Positions 9,090 through 18,242 of a DNA stretch of 64,000 nt are shown here, in pieces (positions within the stretch are counted from its first letter, which is position 1; every line of letters begins with the position of its first letter). The position numbers were made by a program, and so were the translations under genes. Location: the NCBI RefSeq assembly GCF_017873175.1, contig NZ_JAGGJW010000008.1, positions 186,001 to 250,000 on the forward strand, read 5' to 3'. Below the pieces are notes generated by a model that did no database searches, had not been told where the DNA came from, and saw only the letters and a list, made by a program, of their open reading frames with translations. This stretch comes from Neorhizobium petrolearium. GTDB taxonomy: Bacteria > Pseudomonadota > Alphaproteobacteria > Rhizobiales > Rhizobiaceae.

Positions 9090-10027
9090 TGAATTTTCTC
9101 CCGCCGCTCCAAACGGTTCAGAAAGAGGCGCAGCGCCAGCACGACGATCAGGATCGCGCCCTGCGCGCCGATCTGCCAGTCCGGCGAAATGCGCATGAAG
9201 GACAGGAAGGAGCCGGCCAGCGCCAGAGTCAGCGCACCGATGACGGCCCCGATCGGCGAGACCCTGCCACCGACGAACTCTCCGCCGCCGAGGATCACCC
9301 CGGCGATCGACAGCAATGTGTAGCGGAGAGCAATGTTGGCGTCGGCCGAGGTTGTCAGGCCGACGAGCGCGATGCCCGAGAGCACGGCGAAGAGAGCCGC
9401 CAGGGCATAGGTCGCGGCCCGGATGCGGATCACCGACCAGCCCGCACGCTCGACAGAGCGGAAATTACCGCCCACGCCACGGATCAGTACGCCGAAGGAA
9501 GAGCGCATGATGAGGAAATGGGTGACGGCTGCGATCACGACGCTAGCAACGATTGCCATCGGCACGAAGGGCGGCTTCGAGGTCATCAGCCAACGCACCC
9601 AGCCCGGAGCTTCACCGCCCGGAGACGGTAGCATCAGCACGGCAAGGCCGCCCCAGAAGAAGCTCATGCCGAGAGTCACAACAATCGAGGGGAGTTCCCG
9701 GACATGGATGATCATACCCATGGCCGCATAGGCGGCGATCGCACCCAGGAAGATCAGGACGCCCATCGCGGGCGAAGCTTGCAGGAAGGTCGCCGTGACG
9801 CAGGCACAGAAGCTGACGAATGTACCCATCGACAGGTCGAGGTCATTGACCGCCATGATCAGCATCTGCGCCACGGTCGCGAGCGCGATCGGCACGGCGA
9901 GATTGAAGAGCAGATTGAGACCCGTATAGCTCATCGCGCGTGGCTGCATATAGAAGACGGCTGCCAACAACAGTGCAAGCGACACCGCGGGGATGATCAG
10001 GCGGAGGGTGCCGGAGGAAAGCTTCAT
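9086..10027 (-). CDS. Ribose-type ABC transporter permease (first)
   Basis: RbsC-family inner-membrane permease, 313 residues, with about eight to ten membrane helices. The motif [13 protein letters not shown] (about residue 60) corresponds to the family's GGIDLSVG motif, here without the leading glycines. [23 protein letters not shown] (about 233) is the second hallmark. It overlaps the ATPase gene by 4 bp (ATGA) and the second permease by 4 bp. Confidence 0.93.
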   Translation of the reverse strand: MKLSSGTLRLIIPAVSLALLLAAVFYMQPRAMSYTGLNLLFNLAVPIALATVAQMLIMAVNDLDLSMGTFVSFCACVTATFLQASPAMGVLIFLGAIAAYAAMGMIIHVRELPSIVVTLGMSFFWGGLAVLMLPSPGGEAPGWVRWLMTSKPPFVPMAIVASVVIAAVTHFLIMRSSFGVLIRGVGGNFRSVERAGWSVIRIRAATYALAALFAVLSGIALVGLTTSADANIALRYTLLSIAGVILGGGEFVGGRVSPIGAVIGALTLALAGSFLSFMRISPDWQIGAQGAILIVVLALRLFLNRLERREKIQ

Positions 10028-11487
10028 GCAGCTTTCCCTTCGCTAAAGGACGCCGCCAGTATGTGCTTTTCGGTGATGTCATCACCAACAAGTTCAGCGA
10101 CGATTGCACCTTCGCGGAAAACATAGACCCGATCGCAGAGGCGTATTTCGTCCATTTCGGTCGAGTACCAGACGAAGGTTCGGCCTGACGTCGCCTCGGT
10201 GCGCAGGATTTCGTAGACTTCCTGTTTGGTGCCGACATCGACTCCGCGCATAGGGTCGTCCATCAGCACGATTCCTGCCGCGGTCGCCAGTGCCCGGGCA
10301 AACAGGACTTTTTGCTGGTTGCCGCCTGAAAGCGACAAGATGCGGTTTTGCATGTCGGGGGTGCGGATCTCGATACGTTTCTTCCAGTCTTCCCCGAGCC
10401 TGTCCTCACGACCGCGGTCGATCATGCCGCGGGAGGAGAGCTCTCCAAGCGAGGTGATGCTGAGGTTTTTCAGGATGCTCCACAGCGCAAACGCACCGTT
10501 GAGACTGCGGTCGCCCGCCACGAACGCAGTTTCGCGTCGACGGGCCGCCCACCAGTTGCTGTTGCGAGAGAGATAGAGCTCGAGAAGCGCCTCCGTCTGT
10601 CCGTGGCCGCCGAGGCCCGCAAGACCGACGATCTCGCCGCGATAGGCTTCGAAGGCCAGGCCATGGCCGCGCCGGGGCGACATCGAAAGAACCGGCGAGC
10701 CTGCTTTCATGGCGGTTGAACGTTGCCACTCCCGCTCGCGCACCACGCTGCCCATGGCTTCGACGAGGCTGCGGCTATTGAATTCGAAGGCCATGCGATC
10801 AGCGACAACGCGTCCATCCTTCATCACCACGATCCGGTCGGAGGTCGAAAGGATTTCGCCCAGGATATGCGAGATCAGCAGGACTGAGCCGCCTTCGGCG
10901 ACGAAACGGCGGACATAGGCCATGAGCTGAGCCGCAAGCCCGGCATCCAGCGACGACGTGGGTTCGTCGAGAATAATGAGCTTCGGTCGTTGGCCGATGC
11001 CGGCGAAGCTGATGGCGATCTCTACCATTTGCCGCTCGGCGATCGAGAGATCATCGATCGTGCTGTCGCAATCGATGTTGTGACCGGGAAAGATCTCCTT
11101 GAGTTGCGCCTTGATGAGGGCGAGCGCCCGACTGCGCCAGTTCCAGCCTTTCAAGTCTCCATGCATGATCCTGACGTTCTCGCTGACCGTCAAGTTGGGG
11201 CAAAGCGACAACTCTTGGAATACGCATCGTATCCCGTTGGCACGCGCCACCGAAATCCCGTGCTGCCCGGCATTGCCGCCATAGCTGACGGTGCCGGCAT
11301 GCGGGGTGAGGCTTCCGTTAATCACATTGACGATGGTCGACTTGCCTGCGCCGTTGTGCCCGACCAGACCTACACACTCGCCTGCATGGATGGTGAGGTC
11401 CACGCCGTCCAATGCTTTGACGGCGCCGAACGTCACCTTGATGCCTCGAGCTGCAACCACCTCTGTTTTCGGCATTCCGTCAGTCAT
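10024..11487 (-). CDS. Sugar ABC transporter ATP-binding protein, two ABC domains (RbsA/MglA type)
   Basis: Double ATPase of a ribose-type importer, 487 residues. Domain 1 has a canonical Walker A (GHNGAGKST, about residue 38), signature [12 protein letters not shown] and Walker [14 protein letters not shown]. Domain 2 begins at [16 protein letters not shown], the degenerate Walker A usual for RbsA second domains, and keeps [15 protein letters not shown] and [16 protein letters not shown] chose ATG 11487 because it gives the normal short leader; there is no strong Shine-Dalgarno and ATG 11475 is possible. It sits between the binding protein (93 nt upstream) and the permeases (overlap). Confidence 0.93.
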   Translation of the reverse strand: MTDGMPKTEVVAARGIKVTFGAVKALDGVDLTIHAGECVGLVGHNGAGKSTIVNVINGSLTPHAGTVSYGGNAGQHGISVARANGIRCVFQELSLCPNLTVSENVRIMHGDLKGWNWRSRALALIKAQLKEIFPGHNIDCDSTIDDLSIAERQMVEIAISFAGIGQRPKLIILDEPTSSLDAGLAAQLMAYVRRFVAEGGSVLLISHILGEILSTSDRIVVMKDGRVVADRMAFEFNSRSLVEAMGSVVREREWQRSTAMKAGSPVLSMSPRRGHGLAFEAYRGEIVGLAGLGGHGQTEALLELYLSRNSNWWAARRRETAFVAGDRSLNGAFALWSILKNLSITSLGELSSRGMIDRGREDRLGEDWKKRIEIRTPDMQNRILSLSGGNQQKVLFARALATAAGIVLMDDPMRGVDVGTKQEVYEILRTEATSGRTFVWYSTEMDEIRLCDRVYVFREGAIVAELVGDDITEKHILAASFSEGKAA

Positions 11488-11580
11488 GTGGTGTTCGTCA
11501 TAGAGGGTTGGTTGGCAGGCCGATGAAATACCGGACGCGGCTTCGAACTGCACCGCGTCCAGCCTATGGGGCGAGTGGCC

Positions 11581-12597
11581 CTATTTAGCGCTCGCAATCA
11601 CCTTCTGGGCGTCTTCCAGCGAATACTCGACATTCGCCACGCCGCCCTTCTGGGTGCCGGCAAGGTTGGTTTCGAGGTTATCCTGATCGATGCGCAGGAA
11701 GGGAACGACGAGATCCTTCTTGACTTCCTTTCCGTCGAGGATCTGCTGAGCGACCCAGAACGCAAGCGTCGAGACGCCCGGCGCGATCGATACGGACATC
11801 GTCTCGTAGCCGTTCTTGTCCTTCTGCTGCTTCCACCAGACGAGTTCGTCCTCGCGATTGCCCATCACGATGGTTGGAGTGGGACGGTTGGCTGCGGCAA
11901 AGGCCTGAGCGGCGCCATAACCGTCTCCGCCCTGAGTCACGACGGCCGCAATTTCCGGCAGGCTCGGCAGAATGCCGGCGACTGCGCGCTGCGCAACGTC
12001 CTGCGCCCAGTCTCCGTTGACTGACCCCACGATCTTGAACTGCGGGTTCTTCTCGACGCCCGCTTCGATGCCTGCATGTATTTCGTCATCGACCGAAACG
12101 CCGGCCAGACCGCGTATTTCGAGAAGGTTGCCGCCCTTCGGGAGTTTCTTTGCGAGATAGTCCAGCTGGCTCTCGCCCATCGCCTTGAAATCGACGGCGA
12201 TCCGCCAAGCGCAGGGCTCGGTCACAATGCCGTCGAAGGAAACGACGATGATGCCGGCGTCGCACGCTTCCTTGATCGCGCCATTGAGAGCGGTCGGGGA
12301 CGCGGCATTGACGACGATCGCGTCATAGCCCTGCAGAATGAGGTTCTGGATTTGCGCGGCTTGTTCGGTCGCCTGGTTTTCTGCGGTGGTGAACGGATCA
12401 GCTGCCGCGACGACGCCCTTGGCGACGGCATCCTTGGTGATCTTGTCCCAGCTTGTCAGCATGGCCTGTCGCCAGGAATTGCCGGCATAATTGTTGGACA
12501 GGGCGATTTTCTTGTCGGCGGTGTCGGCGAGGGCAGAAATCGGCCCAACGACGCAAGCGACGGCGACAGATGCAAAAAGCATCTTTCTGATGATCAT
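11581..12597 (-). CDS. Ribose-type sugar-binding protein (periplasmic)
   Basis: Periplasmic binding protein of the PBP type I (Peripla_BP_4) family, 338 residues, with a Sec signal peptide (hydrophobic stretch after IIRKM, cleavage near SALA-DTA). The mature chain shows the family pattern: ALSNNYAGNSWRQAM, LQGYDAIVVNAASPTAL and GIIVVSFDG. The ATG at 12597 has GGGAGG 5 nt upstream. It is the first gene of the leftward ABC operon and is divergent from a two-component system 240 bp away. A substrate cannot be assigned from motifs. Confidence 0.94.
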   Translation of the reverse strand: MIIRKMLFASVAVACVVGPISALADTADKKIALSNNYAGNSWRQAMLTSWDKITKDAVAKGVVAAADPFTTAENQATEQAAQIQNLILQGYDAIVVNAASPTALNGAIKEACDAGIIVVSFDGIVTEPCAWRIAVDFKAMGESQLDYLAKKLPKGGNLLEIRGLAGVSVDDEIHAGIEAGVEKNPQFKIVGSVNGDWAQDVAQRAVAGILPSLPEIAAVVTQGGDGYGAAQAFAAANRPTPTIVMGNREDELVWWKQQKDKNGYETMSVSIAPGVSTLAFWVAQQILDGKEVKKDLVVPFLRIDQDNLETNLAGTQKGGVANVEYSLEDAQKVIASAK

Positions 12598-12745
12598 GAT
12601 TTCCTCCCTAGCACCCACGAGATCTTCTCCGTTCCGCTCCTCAACGGTATTTCGGAGATAGTGATTGCACTGAGCTTCATTTGCCCAGTAAAGCGAGCAT
12701 GGAGGAGAAATCGGGTGTTGTATAGGCGCATTCAAGCAACCTTTT

Positions 12746-12780
12746 TGCGGGCATTCGCGCAGAATCTGCGGGTTCCCGCA
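12746..12780. promoter_or_regulatory. Repeat cluster in the divergent spacer between ABC operon and two-component genes
   Basis: TGCGGG occurs twice in direct orientation, at 12746-12751 and 12767-12772, 21 bp apart (two helical turns). The second copy is half of a perfect palindrome, TGCGGG-TT-CCCGCA (12767-12780). The cluster lies 57 nt before the kinase start and could be the site of the encoded response regulator; this is inference from position and symmetry. Confidence 0.4.
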
Positions 12781-12836
12781 AGACAAGTCCGACAGCAAAG
12801 CGCTTAATGAGGTTGAGGACTGGGAGGAGGTCCGAC

Positions 12837-14075
12837 ATGCTCGATCCGGCCCGAAGCACGCTTTTCGACCGCTATCTTGGTATCTCGCGGCTGCTGGCGG
12901 GTCAGCTCGATTTCCATTCCATCATACAGGCGGTCGCCGCCGAGATCAGTCACATCATTCCGCATGACCATCTCGATGTCTGTATTAAGATGTTGGACGG
13001 CAAATATCACATCGCCTACGAAAGCGGCCTTGAAACCGCCTGGAGCAGACAGCCGCCGGCGCTGCTGACCGGTAGCCCGATCCGGACCCTGTTGTCGGGC
13101 GAAGTCGATTTCCTGCTGTCGCCAGACGCCTGCTCCGACCCCCGGTTCCACTTCGAAGGAGCCTTTTCGAGCCCGATCATCGAACTGTCGTTGCGCAGCC
13201 GTCTGCATGTGCCGCTAAGGGTGCAGGGCGATATTATCGGTGCGTTGAGCTGCTCCTGCCACGAGGCTGATAGCTATACGATGCAGGATGTCGAGAATGC
13301 TCGTTCGATCGCTGACCTACTTGCCCCCTATTTCTTTGCCCTACGTGCCGCCGAGCAGGCCAAGCATTCGGCGATCGTTGAGGCCGAAGCGCGTGCCCGC
13401 GAAGAGGGGCTCAGACACGGCGCCTTGAAACTGACCGAGGCGCTGGAGATCGAACGGCAGAGGATCGGCATGGACCTGCATGACCAGACCCTTGCCGACC
13501 TGACGCGCCTGACGCGACGAATGGAACGGCTGACATGCCTTTCGGAAATATCGGGTGAAACGCTGGAACCGCTCTGTCGCATGTTGCAGCAATGCCTTCA
13601 CGACCTTCGCCAGATCATCGAAGAGGCGAAACCGTCGGTTCTGCAGCTGTTCGGAGTGACGGAGGCGATCGAAAACCATCTCGATCGTTCCGTGCGGGAG
13701 AGCGGCCTGCCTGTCGAGTGGAGGATACTCGATGAGAGCGACGGGGCGCTTCTCAATATCGGGCAGACGGTGGCGACGGCGCTTTTCCGGATCGTCCAGG
13801 AAGCCGTCAACAACGCGATTCGCCACGGGCAACCCACATCAATCCTGGTGCATCTGCGCACATTCGAACGGATGTTATCGATCGAGGTAATCGACGATGG
13901 CGTAGGGATAAAAAAGCTGCGTGACAGGGCAGGCCACGGAATTGATAACATGAAAACGCGCGCACGCTTGATTTCTGCGCGGTTTGAAATCGGGCGGAAC
14001 ACCAGCGGTCGGGGGACAGTGGTTAGAGTAACGCTGCCGATCGATCAGAGCGACATTTCGGAGAACTTGCCATGA
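12837..14075 (+). CDS. Soluble GAF-domain sensor histidine kinase (HisKA_3 type)
   Basis: Histidine kinase of the NarL/UhpB-type family, 412 residues, no membrane segment. A GAF domain covers about residues 20-165 and a short coiled coil about 170-205. The HisKA_3 dimerisation box reads EIERQRIGMDLHDQTLADL, with phospho-acceptor His215. The HATPase_c domain (about 305-402) has VQEAVNNAIRH (N box), DDGVGI (G1) and GHGIDNMKTRA (G2). ATG 12837 is preceded by GGGAGGAGG at 6 nt; an in-frame ATG at 12807 was rejected. Its stop overlaps the response-regulator start by 4 bp. Being cytosolic, it must sense an internal ligand or metabolite, possibly of the divergent sugar importer. Confidence 0.93.
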   Translation: MLDPARSTLFDRYLGISRLLAGQLDFHSIIQAVAAEISHIIPHDHLDVCIKMLDGKYHIAYESGLETAWSRQPPALLTGSPIRTLLSGEVDFLLSPDACSDPRFHFEGAFSSPIIELSLRSRLHVPLRVQGDIIGALSCSCHEADSYTMQDVENARSIADLLAPYFFALRAAEQAKHSAIVEAEARAREEGLRHGALKLTEALEIERQRIGMDLHDQTLADLTRLTRRMERLTCLSEISGETLEPLCRMLQQCLHDLRQIIEEAKPSVLQLFGVTEAIENHLDRSVRESGLPVEWRILDESDGALLNIGQTVATALFRIVQEAVNNAIRHGQPTSILVHLRTFERMLSIEVIDDGVGIKKLRDRAGHGIDNMKTRARLISARFEIGRNTSGRGTVVRVTLPIDQSDISENLP

Positions 14076-14788
14076 AAGTGCTGATCGTCGAGGATGATCC
14101 GCTGCATCGGTCCTACCTGCATGAGGCAGTGCGTGCCGCACTGCCGGAATGCGACATGGTGCTGGAGGCGGAAAACGGTCTAAGCGGTGAGATCCAGGCC
14201 CGAAAGTCGCGCATGGAGCATGTGATCATGGACCTGCAGATGAGCGAACGCAATGGCATCGAAGCGGCCAGAACGATCTGGCGGGAGAGGCCTGACACCA
14301 AAATCCTGTTCTGGTCCAACTATTCCGATGAGGCCTATGTCCGGGGTGTTTCAAGGATCGTTCCGGAAGGAGCGACCTATGGCTACGTCCTGAAATCCGC
14401 ATCGGATGAACGGCTGAAGCTAGCCCTTAGAAGCGTCTTTATGGAATCCCAATGTGTGATCGATCGCGAAGTGAGGGGAATCCAGCAGAAAAGCCTCGGA
14501 AACGCCCACGGATTGAGCGACGCGGAATATGAGATTCTGGTGGATGTGGCGCTTGGTTTGACCGACAAGGCGATCGCCCGGCGGAAGAAGCTCTCGCTGC
14601 GAAGCGTTCAGAACCGGCTACAGCAGCTTTATGAGAAGCTTGAAATCTATCAGATACCGAATGCGCAGACCGAAGGCTGGTACAATCTCAGAATGCGGGC
14701 CGTCGCTGTGGCGCTTCTTCGAAAGATCTTGAATACAAGCGCACTGGAAAGGGCGGAACGCGAGTTACGAGATTTTGTACAGTCCTGA
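14072..14788 (+). CDS. Response regulator with C-terminal LuxR-type HTH
   Basis: Receiver domain at residues 1-120 with acidic pair EDD (7-9), phospho-acceptor Asp54 (IMDLQM), a serine in place of the switch threonine (LFWSNYS) and conserved lysine (YVLKSAS). A LuxR/GerE-like helix-turn-helix (about 147-195, GLSDAEYEILVDVALGLTDK) follows, and the C-terminal tail of about 40 residues is longer than usual. Length is 238 residues. It overlaps the kinase gene by 4 bp and is its cognate partner. The nearest plausible target is the divergent spacer at 12598-12836. Confidence 0.92.
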   Translation: MKVLIVEDDPLHRSYLHEAVRAALPECDMVLEAENGLSGEIQARKSRMEHVIMDLQMSERNGIEAARTIWRERPDTKILFWSNYSDEAYVRGVSRIVPEGATYGYVLKSASDERLKLALRSVFMESQCVIDREVRGIQQKSLGNAHGLSDAEYEILVDVALGLTDKAIARRKKLSLRSVQNRLQQLYEKLEIYQIPNAQTEGWYNLRMRAVAVALLRKILNTSALERAERELRDFVQS

Positions 14789-15000
14789 TCGGATAGGCGC
14801 CGGCGCAGATCTCGCATCCAGTACCTCGTTTTCTCCGTTGGCTGTCGATTGGTTTGCGGCCGACCGGCATTGATGTTGTTCTGCCGTCACTATTTTGTAG
14901 CGACCGGGCTTTGCGACGGATTTTCGAAGGAAATCGCCTTCCAGTATCGGCGATCTTCCCCTAGCAAGGTCGCGCGTGAATTTCATCAAGGAGGAGAGCC

Positions 15001-16203
15001 ATGAAGATCACCAGACTGGAGACTGTGCGGGTGGCGGAGCGCTCGAACCTGCTTTGGGTTCTTGTCCATACTGACGAGGGAATCACAGGTCTCGGTGAAA
15101 CCTTCTTTGGTGCGGAAACGGTTGAAAGCTATATCCACGAATATGTCGCGCCGCGCGTGATTGGCCGCGATCCGCTGCAGATCGATCTCCTCGCGCAAGA
15201 ACTGGTCGGTTATGTCGGCTTCCGGTCATCCGGAGCCGAGGTACGCGGCAATTCCGCCTTCGACATCGCGCTCTGGGACATCTTTGGCAAGGCGACAGGC
15301 CAGCCGATTGCGCAGCTTCTCGGTGGTTTCACCCGGAATGAAATCCGCACCTACAATACCTGCGCAGGCACCGAATATATCAAGAAAAACACCGGCCAGG
15401 CGACAGCCAACTACGGACTGACGGGCGGCACGGCCTATGACGATTTGAACGGCTTCCTGCATCGCGCCGACGAATTGGCGGAGTCGCTGCTCGAAGAGGG
15501 CATCACAGCAATGAAGATCTGGCCCTTCGATGCGGCCGCTGAGAAGACCAAAGGCCAGTATATCTCCGCTTCCGATCTGAAGCTTGCGCTGCAGCCGTTC
15601 GAGAAGATCCGCAATGCAGTCGGCGACCGGATCGATATCATGGTGGAATTCCACTCGATGTGGCAGCTGCTGCCGGCCATGCAGATTGCGAGGGAGCTGG
15701 CACCTTACAGGACTTTTTGGCACGAAGATCCGATCAAGATGGATAGTCTTTCCAGCCTGAAGCGTTATGCGGAAGTGTCGCCGGCGCCGATCTCGGCCTC
15801 CGAAACACTCGCCACGCGCTGGGGTTTCCGCGACTATCTGGAAACCGGCGCTGCGGGCATCGTCATGCTCGACATTTCCTGGTGCGGCGGGCTCTCCGAG
15901 GCGCGCAAAATCGCTTCCATGGCAGAGGCCTGGCATCTGCCGGTCGCTCCGCATGATTGCACCGGTCCGGTCGTTCTCTGCGCCTCGACTCATCTTTCGC
16001 TCAATGCGCCGAATGCGCTGGTGCAGGAGAGCGTCCGTGCCTTTTATCGCACCTGGTATCGCGATCTCGTAACGGCGCTGCCGGAGGTGAAAAACGGCAT
16101 GATCACCGTGCCTCCGGGGCCTGGTCTCGGCATGGAGCTCAATCCAGAGATCGACCGTGCCTTCACTGTCAGCCGCCGGACCTCCGACGCATCCGATCTC
16201 TAA
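15001..16203 (+). CDS. Mandelate racemase/muconate lactonizing enzyme family protein (acid-sugar dehydratase-like)
   Basis: Enolase-superfamily enzyme, 400 residues, with the N-terminal capping domain (1-130) and TIM barrel (about 140-370). Candidate metal ligands are the glutamates in MVEFHSMW (about 219), FWHEDP (about 242) and ISASETLA (about 266). The general-base histidine is in APHDCTGPV, and KIWPFD (about 176) holds the second-strand lysine. This pattern fits dehydratases of aldonic or uronic acids giving 2-keto-3-deoxy acids; the exact substrate is unknown. A strong Shine-Dalgarno (AAGGAGGAGA) precedes ATG 15001. It is followed after 11 nt by a permease gene. Confidence 0.9.
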   Translation: MKITRLETVRVAERSNLLWVLVHTDEGITGLGETFFGAETVESYIHEYVAPRVIGRDPLQIDLLAQELVGYVGFRSSGAEVRGNSAFDIALWDIFGKATGQPIAQLLGGFTRNEIRTYNTCAGTEYIKKNTGQATANYGLTGGTAYDDLNGFLHRADELAESLLEEGITAMKIWPFDAAAEKTKGQYISASDLKLALQPFEKIRNAVGDRIDIMVEFHSMWQLLPAMQIARELAPYRTFWHEDPIKMDSLSSLKRYAEVSPAPISASETLATRWGFRDYLETGAAGIVMLDISWCGGLSEARKIASMAEAWHLPVAPHDCTGPVVLCASTHLSLNAPNALVQESVRAFYRTWYRDLVTALPEVKNGMITVPPGPGLGMELNPEIDRAFTVSRRTSDASDL

Positions 16204-16214
16204 GGTGAATCCGA

Positions 16215-17129
16215 ATGAATACTTCGACCGCGACGGCGCTCAGGATCACGAGCATGACTGGCCCGTTTCTCATGCTTCTCGGGATGCTCATGTTCGCCCT
16301 CAACGATGCGATGGGGAAGTGGCTCGTCGCGAGCTACGGGCTCGGCCAGGTCATCCTGATCCGCAGTCTTGCTGCGCTTGTCATCCTTGTTCCCATGGTC
16401 TGGATGGCCGGTCTGAGCAATCTTCTCAGGGTCGACCGACCGGTTATGCAGTTTGCCAGGGTGGCGTTCTCGACAGCCGAAGTCTTCTGCTTCTATTACG
16501 CCGTCATGTATCTGCCGCTCGCAGACGTCATGACCTATTGGCTGGCTGCGCCCATCTATGTGGCGGCCGCCTCACCCTTCCTGCTTGGAGAGAAGGTCGG
16601 CTGGCGGCGCTGGACGGCAATCGCCGTCGGCTTCATCGGCGTCATCATCACGCTCGAGCCTTCGAGCGCCATGTTCACGATGCCGGCGATCATCTCGATT
16701 GTCGGGAGTGCGGCTTTTGCATTTATGCTGATTTCCGGCCGCTTCCTGCGGGGCACGCCGGACAGCACCCTCGTCTTCTTTCAGGTCGCGGGTGCAGGTC
16801 TGGCAGGCCTTGTTTTCGCGCCGGTGGACTGGTCACCGATCGCATCCAGCCGTGATCTCGTCCTTCTCGGACTGCTCGGCATCGTCGCCATGGCAGCACA
16901 CATGCTGGTGAACCGGGCGCTCAAGATATCCGACGCAGCAACCGTCGCGCCGCTTCAATATACATTGCTGCTCTGGGCGGTGGTTTTCGGTTGGATTTTC
17001 TTTGGCGATGTGCCTCGTTTCGGCATGCTGATCGGGGCGGCGCTGATCGTCGCTTCAGGTCTGTTCATCTTCATTCGCGAGCAGATGCTCAAGAAGCGCG
17101 AGACGGTCCTGCCGTCCATCCCCGAATAA
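16215..17129 (+). CDS. DMT-superfamily (EamA) transporter
   Basis: Integral membrane protein of 304 residues with ten hydrophobic segments in two EamA repeats (about 17-145 and 160-292). The first repeat includes the conserved short helix region FYYAVMYLPLADVMTYWLAAPIY. Substrates of this family are diverse and are not readable from sequence. It lies 11 nt after the dehydratase with AAGGTG before the ATG, so both are cotranscribed. It ends at the bidirectional terminator 17136-17165. Confidence 0.9.
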   Translation: MNTSTATALRITSMTGPFLMLLGMLMFALNDAMGKWLVASYGLGQVILIRSLAALVILVPMVWMAGLSNLLRVDRPVMQFARVAFSTAEVFCFYYAVMYLPLADVMTYWLAAPIYVAAASPFLLGEKVGWRRWTAIAVGFIGVIITLEPSSAMFTMPAIISIVGSAAFAFMLISGRFLRGTPDSTLVFFQVAGAGLAGLVFAPVDWSPIASSRDLVLLGLLGIVAMAAHMLVNRALKISDAATVAPLQYTLLLWAVVFGWIFFGDVPRFGMLIGAALIVASGLFIFIREQMLKKRETVLPSIPE

Positions 17130-17135
17130 AAGCAA

Positions 17136-17165
17136 GAAGCCTGCGGTGGCGAAACCGCAGGCTTC
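17136..17165. terminator. Bidirectional intrinsic terminator between convergent genes
   Basis: Perfect 12-bp stem (17136-17147 GAAGCCTGCGGT with 17154-17165 ACCGCAGGCTTC) and a 6-nt loop. On the minus strand it is followed by TTGCTTTTATT, a usable U-tract for the TRAP operon; the plus-strand tract is poor. It lies in the 58-bp gap between the DMT gene and dctP. Confidence 0.85.
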
Positions 17166-17187
17166 CGATTGTCGAGCAGCTTGTCGC

Positions 17188-18195
17188 TTACTTGCCGCGA
17201 ATCTGCTTCAATTCGGCGAGAATGCCGTCGACGACATCCGCCCCGATCTCCGCCTTGTGCTTTTCGTAGACGACCATGGACTTTTCACGGATGCGCTCCT
17301 GCTCCTCGGGGGAGAGCGCATTGACCTCGAGGCCTTCCGCCTTGATCTTCTCCAGCGACTTCTTGTTGAGTTCCTGGATGACCTTACGCTCCTCATCGCG
17401 ACCGACAACCGCGCATTCACGCAGGGCAGTCTGTTCTTCCGGCGTGTAGGTGTTGAAGATGGCCTTGGAGAAGAGGAACAGGAACGGCGTATAGGCGTGG
17501 TTCGTCTCGGTCACATATTTCTGCACTTCGAAGAATTTCGACGTATCGATCGTCACGTAGGGATTCTCCTGTGCGTCGATTGCCTTGGTTTCAAGTGCGG
17601 AAAAGACCTCGCCAAAAGCCATCGGCGTCGCATTGGCGCCGAGATTCTGGAAGGTGTCGAGGAAGATATTGTTCTGCATGACGCGAACCTTCATGCCTTG
17701 CAGATCTTCCCATTTGTTGACCGGACGGACTGAGTTGGAGAGGTTCCGGAAGCCGTTCTCCCAATATGCCAGATTGACGAGGCCGGCGGCATCGAGCTTC
17801 TCGTTCATCATGTCGCCGAACTTGCCGTCGAGCACCTTGTAGGCTTCCTCGGAATTGGCAAAGAGGAATGGCAGGTCAAAGACGCCGAGTGCCGGGACGA
17901 TCCCCACAAGCGGCGAAGACGAGGTTACAACCGCCTCCTGCACGCCGGAACGGAGAGCCTGGGTGGCCTGAAGGTCGCCGCCCAGCGCGCCGCCCCAGAA
18001 GGCGGTGAGCTTCAGCTTCCCGCCGGATTTCTCGTCAAGGCATGTCTGCATCGCGTTGATGCCGTTGCCGACCGGGTGGTCGGCATTGATGCCGTTCGAG
18101 ACGCGGATATTGCGCTCGTTGAATTCGGCGAAAGCCGGAGCGGATGCCGAAACGGCGAATGCGATTGCGGTTGTTGCAAGTAAAAGTTGTCTCAT
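17188..18195 (-). CDS. TRAP transporter substrate-binding protein, DctP family
   Basis: Periplasmic binding protein of a tripartite ATP-independent transporter, 335 residues, with a Sec signal peptide (cleavage near APAFA-EFN). Hallmarks are GINADHPVGNG, the GALGGDLQ stretch, the arginine in QGMKVRVMQNN (about residue 165; it binds the substrate carboxylate in this family) and LETKAIDAQENP. GGGAGGATACC precedes the ATG. It is the last gene of the FAH-DctQ-DctM-DctP operon. The ligand is probably an organic or sugar acid. Confidence 0.95.
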   Translation of the reverse strand: MRQLLLATTAIAFAVSASAPAFAEFNERNIRVSNGINADHPVGNGINAMQTCLDEKSGGKLKLTAFWGGALGGDLQATQALRSGVQEAVVTSSSPLVGIVPALGVFDLPFLFANSEEAYKVLDGKFGDMMNEKLDAAGLVNLAYWENGFRNLSNSVRPVNKWEDLQGMKVRVMQNNIFLDTFQNLGANATPMAFGEVFSALETKAIDAQENPYVTIDTSKFFEVQKYVTETNHAYTPFLFLFSKAIFNTYTPEEQTALRECAVVGRDEERKVIQELNKKSLEKIKAEGLEVNALSPEEQERIREKSMVVYEKHKAEIGADVVDGILAELKQIRGK

Positions 18196-18242
18196 GGTAT
18201 CCTCCCGTGGATGGTTGATTGAGACGTTGAGACTTTATTCCC

